Below are positions 25,957 to 32,582 of a stretch of DNA of 32,582 nucleotides, piece after piece. The position numbers and the translations under genes are program-made. A model generated the notes under the pieces. That model searched no databases. It was not told the DNA's origin and saw only the letters and a program-made list of their open reading frames with translations. The stretch spans positions 1 through 32,582 of the forward strand of contig NZ_RWJX01000040.1 of NCBI RefSeq assembly GCF_004123805.1, given 5' to 3'. The first letter of the stretch is position 1; each line of letters opens with the position of its first letter. The stretch comes from Cellulomonas endophytica (GTDB taxonomy: Bacteria > Actinomycetota > Actinomycetes > Actinomycetales > Cellulomonadaceae).

Positions 25957-25962
25957 CATACT
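25957..25962 (+). promoter_or_regulatory. Possible -10 element of the ponA promoter
   Basis: CATACT, 50 bases before the ponA GTG. A weak -35-like gacgat lies 17 bases upstream (25934-25939). The rest of the 25711-26011 space holds the PadR operator and a short direct repeat gatcgggggc (about 25864 and 25885). Confidence 0.35.
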
Positions 25963-26011
25963 GGCGGCGCGAGGGCCGGGCCCGAGGGGGCCGGGCGGAG
26001 GGGACGGCACG

Positions 26012-28465
26012 GTGGCAGGCAGGGACGGCACGGAGGGGCGGCGCACGCCGCGCTCGGCGACGAGCGGCGGCGGACGGGGCGCGGCGTCGGGCGTGCCCGG
26101 GACCGCGGCCCGTGGCGCGGGGGGCACCGCGCGCCCGGCCCGCGGCCGTCGGCCCCGCCGTCGCGGCCTGCGGCGCCTCCTGCCGACCTGGCGCGGCCTG
26201 CTGGCCGTCGTGCTGGGCCTCGTCGTGCTCGTCGTCGGCGGCGTGGCGGTCGCGTACGCGCTCGTCGACGTCCCCGCCCCGGGCGACGAGGCCCAGGCGC
26301 AGACGACGACCGTCTACTGGAGCAACGAGGACGGCACCCGCGGCGAGCCCGTGGCGGACCTGCCCGGCCTGCGGCGCACGATCGTCGACGCGGCCGCGCT
26401 GCCCGAGCACGTCGGCAACGCCGTCGTCGCGTCGGAGGACCGCTCGTTCTGGACCAACCGGGGGATCTCGATCCCGGGGATCGTGCGCGCCTTCGTCAAC
26501 AACGTGCGCGGCGGCGACACCCAGGGCGCCTCGACCCTGACGCAGCAGTACGTGAAGAACTACTACACGGAGCGCACGTCGATCGGGTACGTCGGCAAGG
26601 CGAAGGAGGCGCTGCTCGCGGTGAAGATCGCGCAGCAGGAGTCGAAGGCCCAGATCCTCGGCCGCTACCTCAACACCGTGTACTGGGGCCGGGACACCTA
26701 CGGCGTGCAGGAGGCCGCGCAGGCGTACTTCGGGGTCGACGCCGCCGAGCTGACCGTGTCGCAGTCGGCGATGCTCGCGGGCATCATCCCCTCGCCGAAC
26801 AACTACGACCCGGCGGTGGACCCCGAGCGGGCGCAGCAGCGCTGGGCGCGGGTGCTCGACCTCATGGAGGCCGACGGCTGGATCACGGCCCAGGAGCGGG
26901 CGGCGCAGACGTTCCCGGAGACGGTCGTCGAGGACGAGTCGCAGACCTACGCCGGCCCGAACGGCTACCTGCTGAAGATGGTGGAGGCCGAGGCCCAGGA
27001 GACGCTGGGGCTGTCGGAGGACGAGCTCAAGCGCGCCGGCCTGGCGCTGCAGGCCACCTTCGTCAAGCCCGTCCAGGACGCGGCGGTCGCCACCGCCACG
27101 GCGCTGTGGGACGGCACGCTCGCCGGGGCGGCCCCCGACCCGGCGACCAGGGTGACGATCGTGTCGGTCGACCCGGCGGACGGCGCCGTCGTGTCGCTGT
27201 GGGCCGGCGCCGACTACCTCGCCGAGCCCTTCAACCGCGCGACCGAGGACGCCATCCAGGGCGGCTCGACCTTCAAGCCGTTCACGCTCGTCGCCGCGCT
27301 GGAGCAGGGTGTGCCGCTCACGACGACCTTCAGCGGCGCCTCCCCCATGAGCCCCGAGGGCTGGGGCGGCTCGCTCCAGAACTTCGGCGGGACGTCCTAC
27401 GGCCGGATCGACCTCGTGCGCGCCACGCAGGACTCCGTGAACACCGTGTACGCCCAGCTCAACCTCGAGATCGGCCCCGAGCGCACGGCGGAGGTGGCGC
27501 AGCGGGCGGGCATCACCACCGAGGTGGGGGTCAACGCCGGCAACGTGCTCGGCACGGACATCGTCCACCCCCTCGACGTGGCGTCCGCCTACGCGACCTT
27601 CGCGGCGCAGGGGCAGCACTCCGACCCCTTCGTCCTGCGGTCGGCGACCTACGCCGACGGGGCCGTCGCCTACGCGCACGAGACGACCCGCACCCAGGCC
27701 TTCGCGGCGGACGTCATGGCGGACGCGACCTACGCGATGCAGCAGGTCGTGGAGCGGGGCTCGGGCAACCGGAACGTGGGCCGCGTCATCGACGTCCCCG
27801 TCGCCGGCAAGACGGGCACCTCGCAGGAGAACCGGTCGGCGTGGTTCGCCGGCTACACCACGACGCTCGCGACGACGGTGTCCTTCAGCCAGGTGGGTCC
27901 GGACGGCCGCGACCAGGTCACCATCACGCCCTTCGGCGGCGTGCGGGAGGTCACGGGCAGCACGTGGCCCGCGCGCGTGTGGGCGGCGTACATGGAGCCC
28001 GTCCTCGCGCTGCCCCGGTACGGGGCCGCGACCGACTTCCCGCCCCGGGCCGACGTGGGCCCGACGGCGACGGCGAGCGCGACGGCGACCCCCACCCCGA
28101 CGCCCACGCCGACGCCCACGGAGACGGCGCCGGCCGAGGTCGCCGTGCCGGGCGGCCTCGTCGGGGTCCTCGAGGCCGACGCGAGCGCCGCGCTGCTGGC
28201 GGCGGGCCTGCGGCCGGAGGTCGTGCAGGAGCCATCGACGACGACCGCGGCGGGTCGGGTGGTCCGCCTCGAGCCCGGTGCCGGGTCGGCCGTCGGGGCG
28301 GGGTCGGCCGTGCGCGTGGTCGTGTCCTCGGGGGCGCCGGCCGCACCGGCGCCGGAGCCGACCGCCACGCCGACGCCGACCGTGCCCTCCGAGGGCGGCA
28401 CGACCACGGGGGGCGCCGGCTCGACCGGCGACGGCACCGGGGCCACGGCGCCGCCCCTCCCCTGA
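26012..28465 (+). CDS. ponA: Bifunctional class A penicillin-binding protein with PASTA domain
   Basis: 817 residues. Polymerises lipid II into glycan strands (GT51) and cross-links peptides (transpeptidase). A basic cytoplasmic N-terminus (1-62) leads to one membrane helix (about 64-86). GT51 motifs: SEDRSFW with catalytic Glu142, [12 protein letters not shown], and [20 protein letters not shown]. Transpeptidase motifs: STFK with nucleophile Ser419, SVN at 475-477 and KTG from Lys600. After a Thr-Pro repeat spacer (about 690-705) comes a PASTA domain (about 710-775), which in related proteins binds peptidoglycan or muropeptides, then a Gly/Thr-rich tail. GTG 26012 follows GGAGGGG at suitable spacing. 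Its place before rpsF matches M. tuberculosis ponA1 (Rv0050). A 6-bp-stem hairpin (28452-28473) overlaps the stop. Confidence 0.96.
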   Translation: MAGRDGTEGRRTPRSATSGGGRGAASGVPGTAARGAGGTARPARGRRPRRRGLRRLLPTWRGLLAVVLGLVVLVVGGVAVAYALVDVPAPGDEAQAQTTTVYWSNEDGTRGEPVADLPGLRRTIVDAAALPEHVGNAVVASEDRSFWTNRGISIPGIVRAFVNNVRGGDTQGASTLTQQYVKNYYTERTSIGYVGKAKEALLAVKIAQQESKAQILGRYLNTVYWGRDTYGVQEAAQAYFGVDAAELTVSQSAMLAGIIPSPNNYDPAVDPERAQQRWARVLDLMEADGWITAQERAAQTFPETVVEDESQTYAGPNGYLLKMVEAEAQETLGLSEDELKRAGLALQATFVKPVQDAAVATATALWDGTLAGAAPDPATRVTIVSVDPADGAVVSLWAGADYLAEPFNRATEDAIQGGSTFKPFTLVAALEQGVPLTTTFSGASPMSPEGWGGSLQNFGGTSYGRIDLVRATQDSVNTVYAQLNLEIGPERTAEVAQRAGITTEVGVNAGNVLGTDIVHPLDVASAYATFAAQGQHSDPFVLRSATYADGAVAYAHETTRTQAFAADVMADATYAMQQVVERGSGNRNVGRVIDVPVAGKTGTSQENRSAWFAGYTTTLATTVSFSQVGPDGRDQVTITPFGGVREVTGSTWPARVWAAYMEPVLALPRYGAATDFPPRADVGPTATASATATPTPTPTPTPTETAPAEVAVPGGLVGVLEADASAALLAAGLRPEVVQEPSTTTAAGRVVRLEPGAGSAVGAGSAVRVVVSSGAPAAPAPEPTATPTPTVPSEGGTTTGGAGSTGDGTGATAPPLP

Positions 28466-28499
28466 CCGGGGCGATTCGTGCCCGGGGCCGCACGCCCTG

Positions 28500-28505
28500 T
28501 ACCCT
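28500..28505 (+). promoter_or_regulatory. Possible -10 element of the rpsF operon
   Basis: TACCCT, leaving a leader of about 100 bases before rpsF. A TTCGTG at 28475-28480 could be a -35 but the 19-base spacing is long. Confidence 0.35.
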
Positions 28506-28566
28506 GACGCGCTGCGGCACGTGCACCCGGACCACCGGTCGGGGAGGCGCGCCGCGACGCACACAC

Positions 28567-28609
28567 CCTCCTGTCACGGAACGACCGTGACCGCCGAGAC
28601 CAGAGGAGG
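28567..28609 (+). promoter_or_regulatory. Leader structure that can mask the rpsF ribosome-binding site
   Basis: CCTCCT (28567-28572) is complementary to the rpsF Shine-Dalgarno AGGAGG (28604-28609). Directly between them a perfect hairpin forms: gtcacgg (28573-28579), loop aacga, ccgtgac (28585-28591). Stacked stems would hide the ribosome-binding site. S6:S18 autoregulation through an mRNA leader is known in many bacteria, with a CCG-containing element; ccgccg lies at about 28590-28595. Regulation here is inference. Confidence 0.5.
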
Positions 28610-28614
28610 TGGGT

Positions 28615-28908
28615 ATGAGCCTGCGTCAGTACGAGATCATGATCATCCTCGACCCCGAGATCGAGGAGCGCACCGTCGCCCCGTCGCTCGACCGCTACCT
28701 GAACGTCGTCAAGACCGACGGCGGCACGGTGGACAAGGTCGACATCTGGGGCCGTCGCCGCCTGGCCTACGAGATCGCGAAGAAGGCCGAGGGCATCTAC
28801 GCCGTCGTCGACTTCACCGCCTCCCCGGCCACGGCCAAGGAGCTGGACCGCCAGCTCGGCCTCAACGAGGTCGTCCTGCGGACGAAGGTCCTGCGCGCCG
28901 AGAAGTGA
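28615..28908 (+). CDS. rpsF: 30S ribosomal protein S6
   Basis: 97 residues, the normal size. S6 pairs with S18 on the 30S platform. It shows the family opening [16 protein letters not shown] and the central [26 protein letters not shown] 28615 is preceded by AGGAGG; an in-frame GTG at 28609 overlaps that ribosome-binding site and is unlikely. First gene of the rpsF-ssb-rpsR-rplI cluster. Confidence 0.97.
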   Translation: MSLRQYEIMIILDPEIEERTVAPSLDRYLNVVKTDGGTVDKVDIWGRRRLAYEIAKKAEGIYAVVDFTASPATAKELDRQLGLNEVVLRTKVLRAEK

Positions 28909-28914
28909 GGTCGC

Positions 28915-28935
28915 GGGCCGTCCTGTTGACGGCCC
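28915..28935. terminator. Hairpin between rpsF and ssb, possible attenuator
   Basis: gggccgtc (28915-28922), loop ctgtt, gacggccc (28928-28935): a perfect 8-bp stem 6 bases after the rpsF stop. It could lower read-through into ssb or protect the rpsF message. Confidence 0.5.
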
Positions 28936-29023
28936 CGCCCCGCTGTCGGACCGGCCCCGTAGGGTCGCGACGACGAGCACGCACGCCGAGCCCGGACACC
29001 CGGCCGGACCAGAAGGAGCAGTC

Positions 29024-29605
29024 ATGGCAGGAGAGACCCTCATCACGGTCGTCGGGAACCTCACGGGGGACCCGGAGCTGCGGTTCACCCCCTCGGGGGC
29101 GGCCGTCGCCAACTTCACGATCGCGTCCACGCCCCGCACTTTCGACCGTCAGGCGAACGAGTGGAAGGACGGAGAGACGCTGTTCATGCGCTGCTCGATC
29201 TGGCGCGAGGCGGCCGAGCAGGTCGCCGAGTCGCTGACGAAGGGCACCCGGGTCATCGCCCAGGGCCGCCTCGTCTCCCGCACGTACGACACCCGTGAGG
29301 GCGAGAAGCGCACCGTCGTCGAGCTCCAGGTCGACGAGGTCGGGCCCTCGCTGCGCTACGCCTCGGCCAAGGTCACCCGCACCCAGCGCTCCGGCGGTGG
29401 GGGCGGCGGCTTCGGCGGTGGCGGTGGCGGCGGGTTCTCCGGCGGCGGCGGGGGTGGCGGCGGCTTCGGCGGCGGCCAGTCCTCCGGCGGCGGGGGCGGG
29501 TACGGCGGGGGCCAGTCCTCCGGCGGCGCCGCGTCCGACGACCCGTGGGCCACGCCCGCGAGCAGCTCGGGCGGCGGCGGCTACTCGGACGAGCCCCCCT
29601 TCTGA
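29024..29605 (+). CDS. ssb: Single-stranded DNA-binding protein
   Basis: 193 residues. Tetrameric OB-fold protein coating single-stranded DNA during replication, repair and recombination. OB fold in residues about 1-120: [56 protein letters not shown]. Residues 125-175 are a Gly-rich linker with [13 protein letters not shown] repeats, and the protein ends in SDEPPF, a close match to the acidic C-terminal tip (DDxPF) that recruits partner proteins. ATG 29024 has AAGGAG at good spacing. Clustering with rpsF and rpsR matches the usual actinobacterial order. Confidence 0.97.
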   Translation: MAGETLITVVGNLTGDPELRFTPSGAAVANFTIASTPRTFDRQANEWKDGETLFMRCSIWREAAEQVAESLTKGTRVIAQGRLVSRTYDTREGEKRTVVELQVDEVGPSLRYASAKVTRTQRSGGGGGGFGGGGGGGFSGGGGGGGGFGGGQSSGGGGGYGGGQSSGGAASDDPWATPASSSGGGGYSDEPPF

Positions 29606-29725
29606 CCGACCCCGGTCCGGCCCGCGGCGCACGTGCACCTGCACGGGCGCCGTGACCCGCACCAGCACCGCCGGCCCCGGCCGGCACCGACGTCGCCCCG
29701 CGTGACGTCGCCGTAGACACCGCAT

Positions 29726-29749
29726 CCCCGAGCACGGCAACGCTCGGGG
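29726..29749. terminator. Hairpin just upstream of rpsR
   Basis: ccccgagc (29726-29733), 8-base loop, gctcgggg (29742-29749): perfect 8-bp stem, 120 bases after the ssb stop and 9 bases before the rpsR ribosome-binding site (gaaggag, 29758-29764). It could end part of the ssb message or act as a leader element for rpsR; the sequence does not decide. Confidence 0.45.
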
Positions 29750-29771
29750 CTCCGAGAGAAGGAGCACCGCG

Positions 29772-30008
29772 ATGGCCAAGCCCGTCGTCCGCAAGCCCAA
29801 GAAGAAGCAGAACCCGCTGAAGGTCGCCAAGATCGACGCGGTCGACTACAAGGACACCGCGCTGCTGCGCAAGTTCATCTCCGACCGCGGGAAGATCCGC
29901 GCGCGTCGGGTGACGGGCGTGTCCGTCCAGGAGCAGCGCGCGATCGCCCGCGCGGTCAAGAACGCCCGCGAGATGGCCCTGCTGCCGTACTCGTCGTCGG
30001 CGCGCTGA
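29772..30008 (+). CDS. rpsR: 30S ribosomal protein S18, cysteine-free form
   Basis: 78 residues. Platform protein of the 30S subunit that pairs with S6. Core [19 protein letters not shown] followed by [17 protein letters not shown] is unmistakable. The protein has no cysteine at all: the zinc-binding CxxC near residue 15 of the C+ form is replaced by KQNPL, and the later cysteine position reads GVSVQ. This is the zinc-independent (C-) type even though it is in the main rpsF operon. ATG 29772 follows a good ribosome-binding site. Only 14 bases separate it from rplI. Confidence 0.96.
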   Translation: MAKPVVRKPKKKQNPLKVAKIDAVDYKDTALLRKFISDRGKIRARRVTGVSVQEQRAIARAVKNAREMALLPYSSSAR

Positions 30009-30022
30009 GAGAGGGGACCGTC

Positions 30023-30469
30023 ATGGCCAAGCTCATCCTGACCCACGAGGTCACCGGTCTCGGTGCCCCCGGCGACGTGGTCGAGGTGAAGGACGGGTAC
30101 GCCCGCAACTTCCTCGTCCCGCGCGGCCTCGCCACGGCGTGGTCGAAGGGCGCCGAGAAGGACGTCACCGCGATCCGCAAGGCCCGCAAGGCCCGCGAGA
30201 TCGCCACGCTCGACGAGGCGCGCGCCGCCCGGGACTCGCTGCAGAGCAAGCCCGTCGTCGTGCGAGCCAAGACCGGTGCCGGTGGCCGCCTCTTCGGCGC
30301 CATCACGACCACGGACATCGCCGCCGCGGTGACCGAGGCCGGTGCGTCCGTCGACAAGCGCAAGATCGAGATCGCCCAGCCCATCAAGGCCACGGGCGAG
30401 CACAAGGTCTCCGTGCGCCTCCACCCGGAGGTCGCCGCGACCCTCACGGTCAAGGTCGTCAGCGCCTGA
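30023..30469 (+). CDS. rplI: 50S ribosomal protein L9
   Basis: 148 residues, normal size. L9 binds 23S rRNA at the base of the L1 stalk and limits frameshifting. N-terminal domain [19 protein letters not shown] and [15 protein letters not shown]; then the long connecting helix (about 40-75) and a C-terminal domain with [16 protein letters not shown] follows GAGAGGGG. Last gene of the ribosomal cluster, followed by a strong terminator. Confidence 0.97.
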   Translation: MAKLILTHEVTGLGAPGDVVEVKDGYARNFLVPRGLATAWSKGAEKDVTAIRKARKAREIATLDEARAARDSLQSKPVVVRAKTGAGGRLFGAITTTDIAAAVTEAGASVDKRKIEIAQPIKATGEHKVSVRLHPEVAATLTVKVVSA

Positions 30470-30505
30470 CCTGAACCGCCGGCGGGCCCGTCCCGTCACC
30501 CGCGC

Positions 30506-30535
30506 CGCCCCGCGGTCCCTCCGGACCGCGGGGCG
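30506..30535. terminator. Strong hairpin terminator after rplI
   Basis: cgccccgcggtcc (30506-30518), loop ctcc, ggaccgcggggcg (30523-30535): a perfect 13-bp GC-rich stem, 36 bases after the rplI stop. The clearest terminator in the window. Confidence 0.88.
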
Positions 30536-30654
30536 TCGTGCTGCCCCGGCCTGCGCCGTGCTGCCCAGGCCCGCGTCGTGCTGCTCAGGCCTGTGTCGTG
30601 CTTCCCAGGCCCGCATCGCGCTGCCCCGTCCTGCGTCGTGCTCCCGGTCACGCG
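30535..30654. repeat. 20-bp tandem repeat between rplI and the BCCT gene
   Basis: Five units plus a degenerate sixth, starting at 30535, 30555, 30575, 30595, 30615 and 30635; unit close to gtcgtgctgcccaggcccgc. It starts at the last base of the terminator stem. Apart from it, the 30470-30716 space shows only the terminator and the ribosome-binding site of the next gene. Confidence 0.88.
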
Positions 30655-30716
30655 GGTCACCCGTGCGGCGGCGCGCGCCCCGCGGCCCCCGCGTCCCCCC
30701 ACCCCGAGAGAGGCCC

Positions 30717-32528
30717 ATGAGCCCGTCCTCCCCCGACCGTCCTCCGCTCCTCGCCGGCCAGGCCGACACCGCACCGCCCGCAGCACCACCCGCAGCACCA
30801 CCCGCAGCACCGCCCGTAGCACCACCCGTCCCCGTGCCGCCCCCCGTGCCGCCGCCCGGGCCCCCGGCCCCGCCCGCCGCCCGTGCCGTCGCGCCCCGGG
30901 TCTTCTGGCCCTCCGCCGTCGTCACCCTCGCGGCCGCCGTCCTGGCGATCCTCACGCCCGCCACCGCCGGCGAGGTCCTCGGTGCCGTGCAGGGCGCGAT
31001 CGTGCGCGGGTTCAGCTGGTACTACGTGCTCGTCGTCGCCTTCTTCGTCGGCCTGTCCCTGTGGTTCGGCCTCGGGCGGCACGGGGACCTGCGGCTCGGC
31101 AGGGACGACGACGAGCCCGAGTTCAGCACCCGGTCGTGGTTCGCCCTCCTGTTCGCGGCCGGCATGGGCATCGGGCTCGTGTTCTACGGGGTGAGCGAGC
31201 CCCTCAGCCACTTCGCCTCGCCCCGTCCCGGCGTCACGGGGACACCGGGGCAGCTGGCGCAGCAGGCGCTGTCCCAGACGTACCTGCACTGGGGGCTGCA
31301 CGCCTGGGCCATCTACGTCGTGGTCGGGCTCGCGCTCGCGTACGCGATCCACCGGCGCGGCCGGCCCGTCTCGATCCGGTGGGCGCTGGAGCCGTTGCTC
31401 GGGCGCCGCGTGCGCGGTGCGTGGGGCGACGTCGTCGACGTGGTCGCCCTCGTGGGCACCCTCTTCGGGGTGGCGACGTCCCTCGGGCTCGGCGTCCTCC
31501 AGATCGGCTCGGGGCTGGGCAGCATCGGCCTCGTCGAGCCGTCCACGGGGCTGCAGGTCCTGCTCATCGCGCTCATCACCCTCGGCGTGCTGGCGTCCGT
31601 GCTCTCCGGCGTCGGGCGGGGCATGAAGTGGCTGTCGAACGCCAACCTCGCGCTCGCCGGCCTGCTCCTCGTGCTCGTGCTCGTCCTCGGTCCCACGCTC
31701 TTCCTGCTGCGCGAGCTCGTCCAGGGCATCGGCGCGTACCTGCAGGGCTTCATCGGCCTGTCGTTCCACGTCACGGCGCTCCAGGGCCGGGCGGGCGAGG
31801 AGTGGCAGGGCGCGTGGACGACGTTCTACTGGGGCTGGTGGATGTCGTGGGCGCCGTTCGTCGGCATCTTCATCGCGCGGATCTCGCGGGGCCGCACGGT
31901 GCGGCAGTTCGTGACGGGCGTGCTGGCCGTGCCGACGCTGGTGACCTTCGTCTGGTTCGCCGTGCTCGGGGGTACCGCCCTGCACCGCGAGGTCTTCGGC
32001 AGCGGCGGCCTGGTGGCCGACGACGGGAGCGTCGACCTGGAGGGGGCGCTCTTCGCGGTGCTGCAGGACCTGCCGGGAGGGACCCTCGCGGTCGTCGGCG
32101 CCCTCGTGCTCATCGCGGTCTTCTTCATCACGTCGTCGGACTCCGGCGCGCTGGTCATGGCGATGATCGCGAGCGGCGGCCAGCTCGAGCCGCGCCGGTG
32201 GGTCCGCGTGTTCTTCGTCCTGGTCTCCGCCCTGCTGGCCGTGGCGCTGCTGCTCTCGGGGGGGCTGACGGCGCTGCAGACGGCGGCGATCATCATCGCC
32301 CTGCCGTTCTCGGTGGTCATGCTCGCCATGGCGGCGGCGACCGTGCGCGCCTTCGGCCGCGAGGCGCGGGCGTACGAGCGCGCCCGACGGGCGGCCCTCG
32401 TCGACCACATCGGGGAGTACTACGGCCTCGAGGTCGAGCGGACGGACGTCGAGGACCCGCCGGCCGGCCGGCCGTCGCGCTGGGGCCGCCGGCGCGGCCG
32501 CACGGCGCGCCCCGGTCCGCCGGCCTAG
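30717..32528 (+). CDS. BCCT-family (betaine/carnitine/choline) transporter
   Basis: 603 residues with about 12 membrane helices. Imports quaternary ammonium osmoprotectants such as glycine betaine or choline, usually with sodium. Family marks: GMGIGLVFYGVSEPLSHF in the third helix (glycine stretch of the sodium-coupled members) and the tryptophan-rich motif FYWGWWMSWAPFVGIFIAR followed by ISRGRTVRQF. The first 60 residues are a Pro/Ala run made partly by a 12-bp DNA repeat (gcagcaccaccc, about 30780-30825). The C-terminal tail, rich in Arg and with some acidic residues, recalls the osmosensing tail of BetP, but the exact sensor residues cannot be judged. ATG 30717 has GAGAGAGG upstream. Exact substrate unknown. 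Confidence 0.93.
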   Translation: MSPSSPDRPPLLAGQADTAPPAAPPAAPPAAPPVAPPVPVPPPVPPPGPPAPPAARAVAPRVFWPSAVVTLAAAVLAILTPATAGEVLGAVQGAIVRGFSWYYVLVVAFFVGLSLWFGLGRHGDLRLGRDDDEPEFSTRSWFALLFAAGMGIGLVFYGVSEPLSHFASPRPGVTGTPGQLAQQALSQTYLHWGLHAWAIYVVVGLALAYAIHRRGRPVSIRWALEPLLGRRVRGAWGDVVDVVALVGTLFGVATSLGLGVLQIGSGLGSIGLVEPSTGLQVLLIALITLGVLASVLSGVGRGMKWLSNANLALAGLLLVLVLVLGPTLFLLRELVQGIGAYLQGFIGLSFHVTALQGRAGEEWQGAWTTFYWGWWMSWAPFVGIFIARISRGRTVRQFVTGVLAVPTLVTFVWFAVLGGTALHREVFGSGGLVADDGSVDLEGALFAVLQDLPGGTLAVVGALVLIAVFFITSSDSGALVMAMIASGGQLEPRRWVRVFFVLVSALLAVALLLSGGLTALQTAAIIIALPFSVVMLAMAAATVRAFGREARAYERARRAALVDHIGEYYGLEVERTDVEDPPAGRPSRWGRRRGRTARPGPPA

Positions 32529-32582
32529 GTGTACTCGGCCAGCACGTTGGTGACGGCGTGCGGTCGTTGACGTGAGGAGAAC

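Noticed and set aside
26012..28465. Frameshift or split in ponA because of its long low-complexity ends
   Set aside because: The single frame carries all GT51, transpeptidase and PASTA motifs in order.
32525..32582. Minus-strand gene end with stop at 32527-32525 (reads HAVTNVLAEYT before the stop)
   Set aside because: Eleven codons have G/C third positions but the next codons do not, and the window ends; gaggaga near 32574-32580 instead suggests a plus-strand gene starting just outside.

Overview
This window is very GC-rich chromosomal DNA (coding parts look to be roughly 75% GC, with codon third positions almost always G or C). It carries the replication-origin-proximal gene neighbourhood of an actinobacterium. 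The order of yidC tail, jag, rsmG, parA, parB, then trxB-trxA, murJ, DUF6049, NUDIX, CCA-nucleotidyltransferase, then ino1, padR, ponA and rpsF-ssb-rpsR-rplI is a classic actinobacterial backbone. In mycobacteria the same blocks lie on the two sides of oriC. The cysteine-free S18 protein and the ddl plus aminotransferase pair next to parB suggest the Micrococcales or a relative, but I cannot place it more finely.

Layout. (1) Bases 1-1618, plus strand: the 3' end of yidC, read in a different frame from jag and built of a 30-bp tandem repeat, then jag and rsmG. (2) Bases 1619-4560: an almost 3-kb stretch with no convincing gene and visibly lower GC, containing five near-perfect parS sites. (3) Bases 4561-7214: parA and parB with a 4-bp overlap; ParB has a roughly 265-residue low-complexity insertion. 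(4) Bases 7258-7397: tandem repeats and a 12-bp-stem hairpin separating the convergent parB and ddl. (5) Minus strand, 7403-11252: trxB-trxA, preceded by a sequence fitting a sigma-R/sigma-H thiol-stress promoter, then a PLP aminotransferase and a D-Ala-D-Ala ligase homologue. (6) Minus strand, 11370-19093: NUDIX hydrolase, DUF6049 membrane-anchored protein, lipid II flippase MurJ and a separate MviN-type pseudokinase with an outside C-terminal domain. (7) Plus strand: CCA-adding enzyme (19257-20789). (8) Minus strand: an MFS transporter overlapping a LOV-GAF-PPM phosphatase, i.e. a probable blue-light-sensing signalling phosphatase; then padR-ino1 with a clear PadR-type operator. (9) Plus strand: bifunctional penicillin-binding protein with a PASTA domain, the rpsF-ssb-rpsR-rplI cluster, and a BCCT-family transporter.

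How the genes work together. Most of the window serves chromosome segregation (ParABS), cell-wall building (MurJ, pseudokinase, PBP, Ddl homologue), envelope lipid and thiol precursors (Ino1 for inositol lipids and mycothiol; TrxAB for thiol redox) and translation (rRNA methylation, tRNA CCA ends, S6, S18, L9). Six adjacent gene pairs share 4-bp GTGA or ATGA stop/start overlaps, pointing to translational coupling.

Most unusual points: the gene-free parS field; the LOV-GAF-phosphatase and its MFS partner; the overgrown ParB linker; and short tandem repeats at many joints, both in genes (yidC tail, trxA N-terminus, MFS C-terminus, pseudokinase linker, BCCT N-terminus) and between genes (parB/ddl, NUDIX/pcnA, rplI/BCCT). 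I saw no tRNA, rRNA, CRISPR array, insertion sequence or phage gene.
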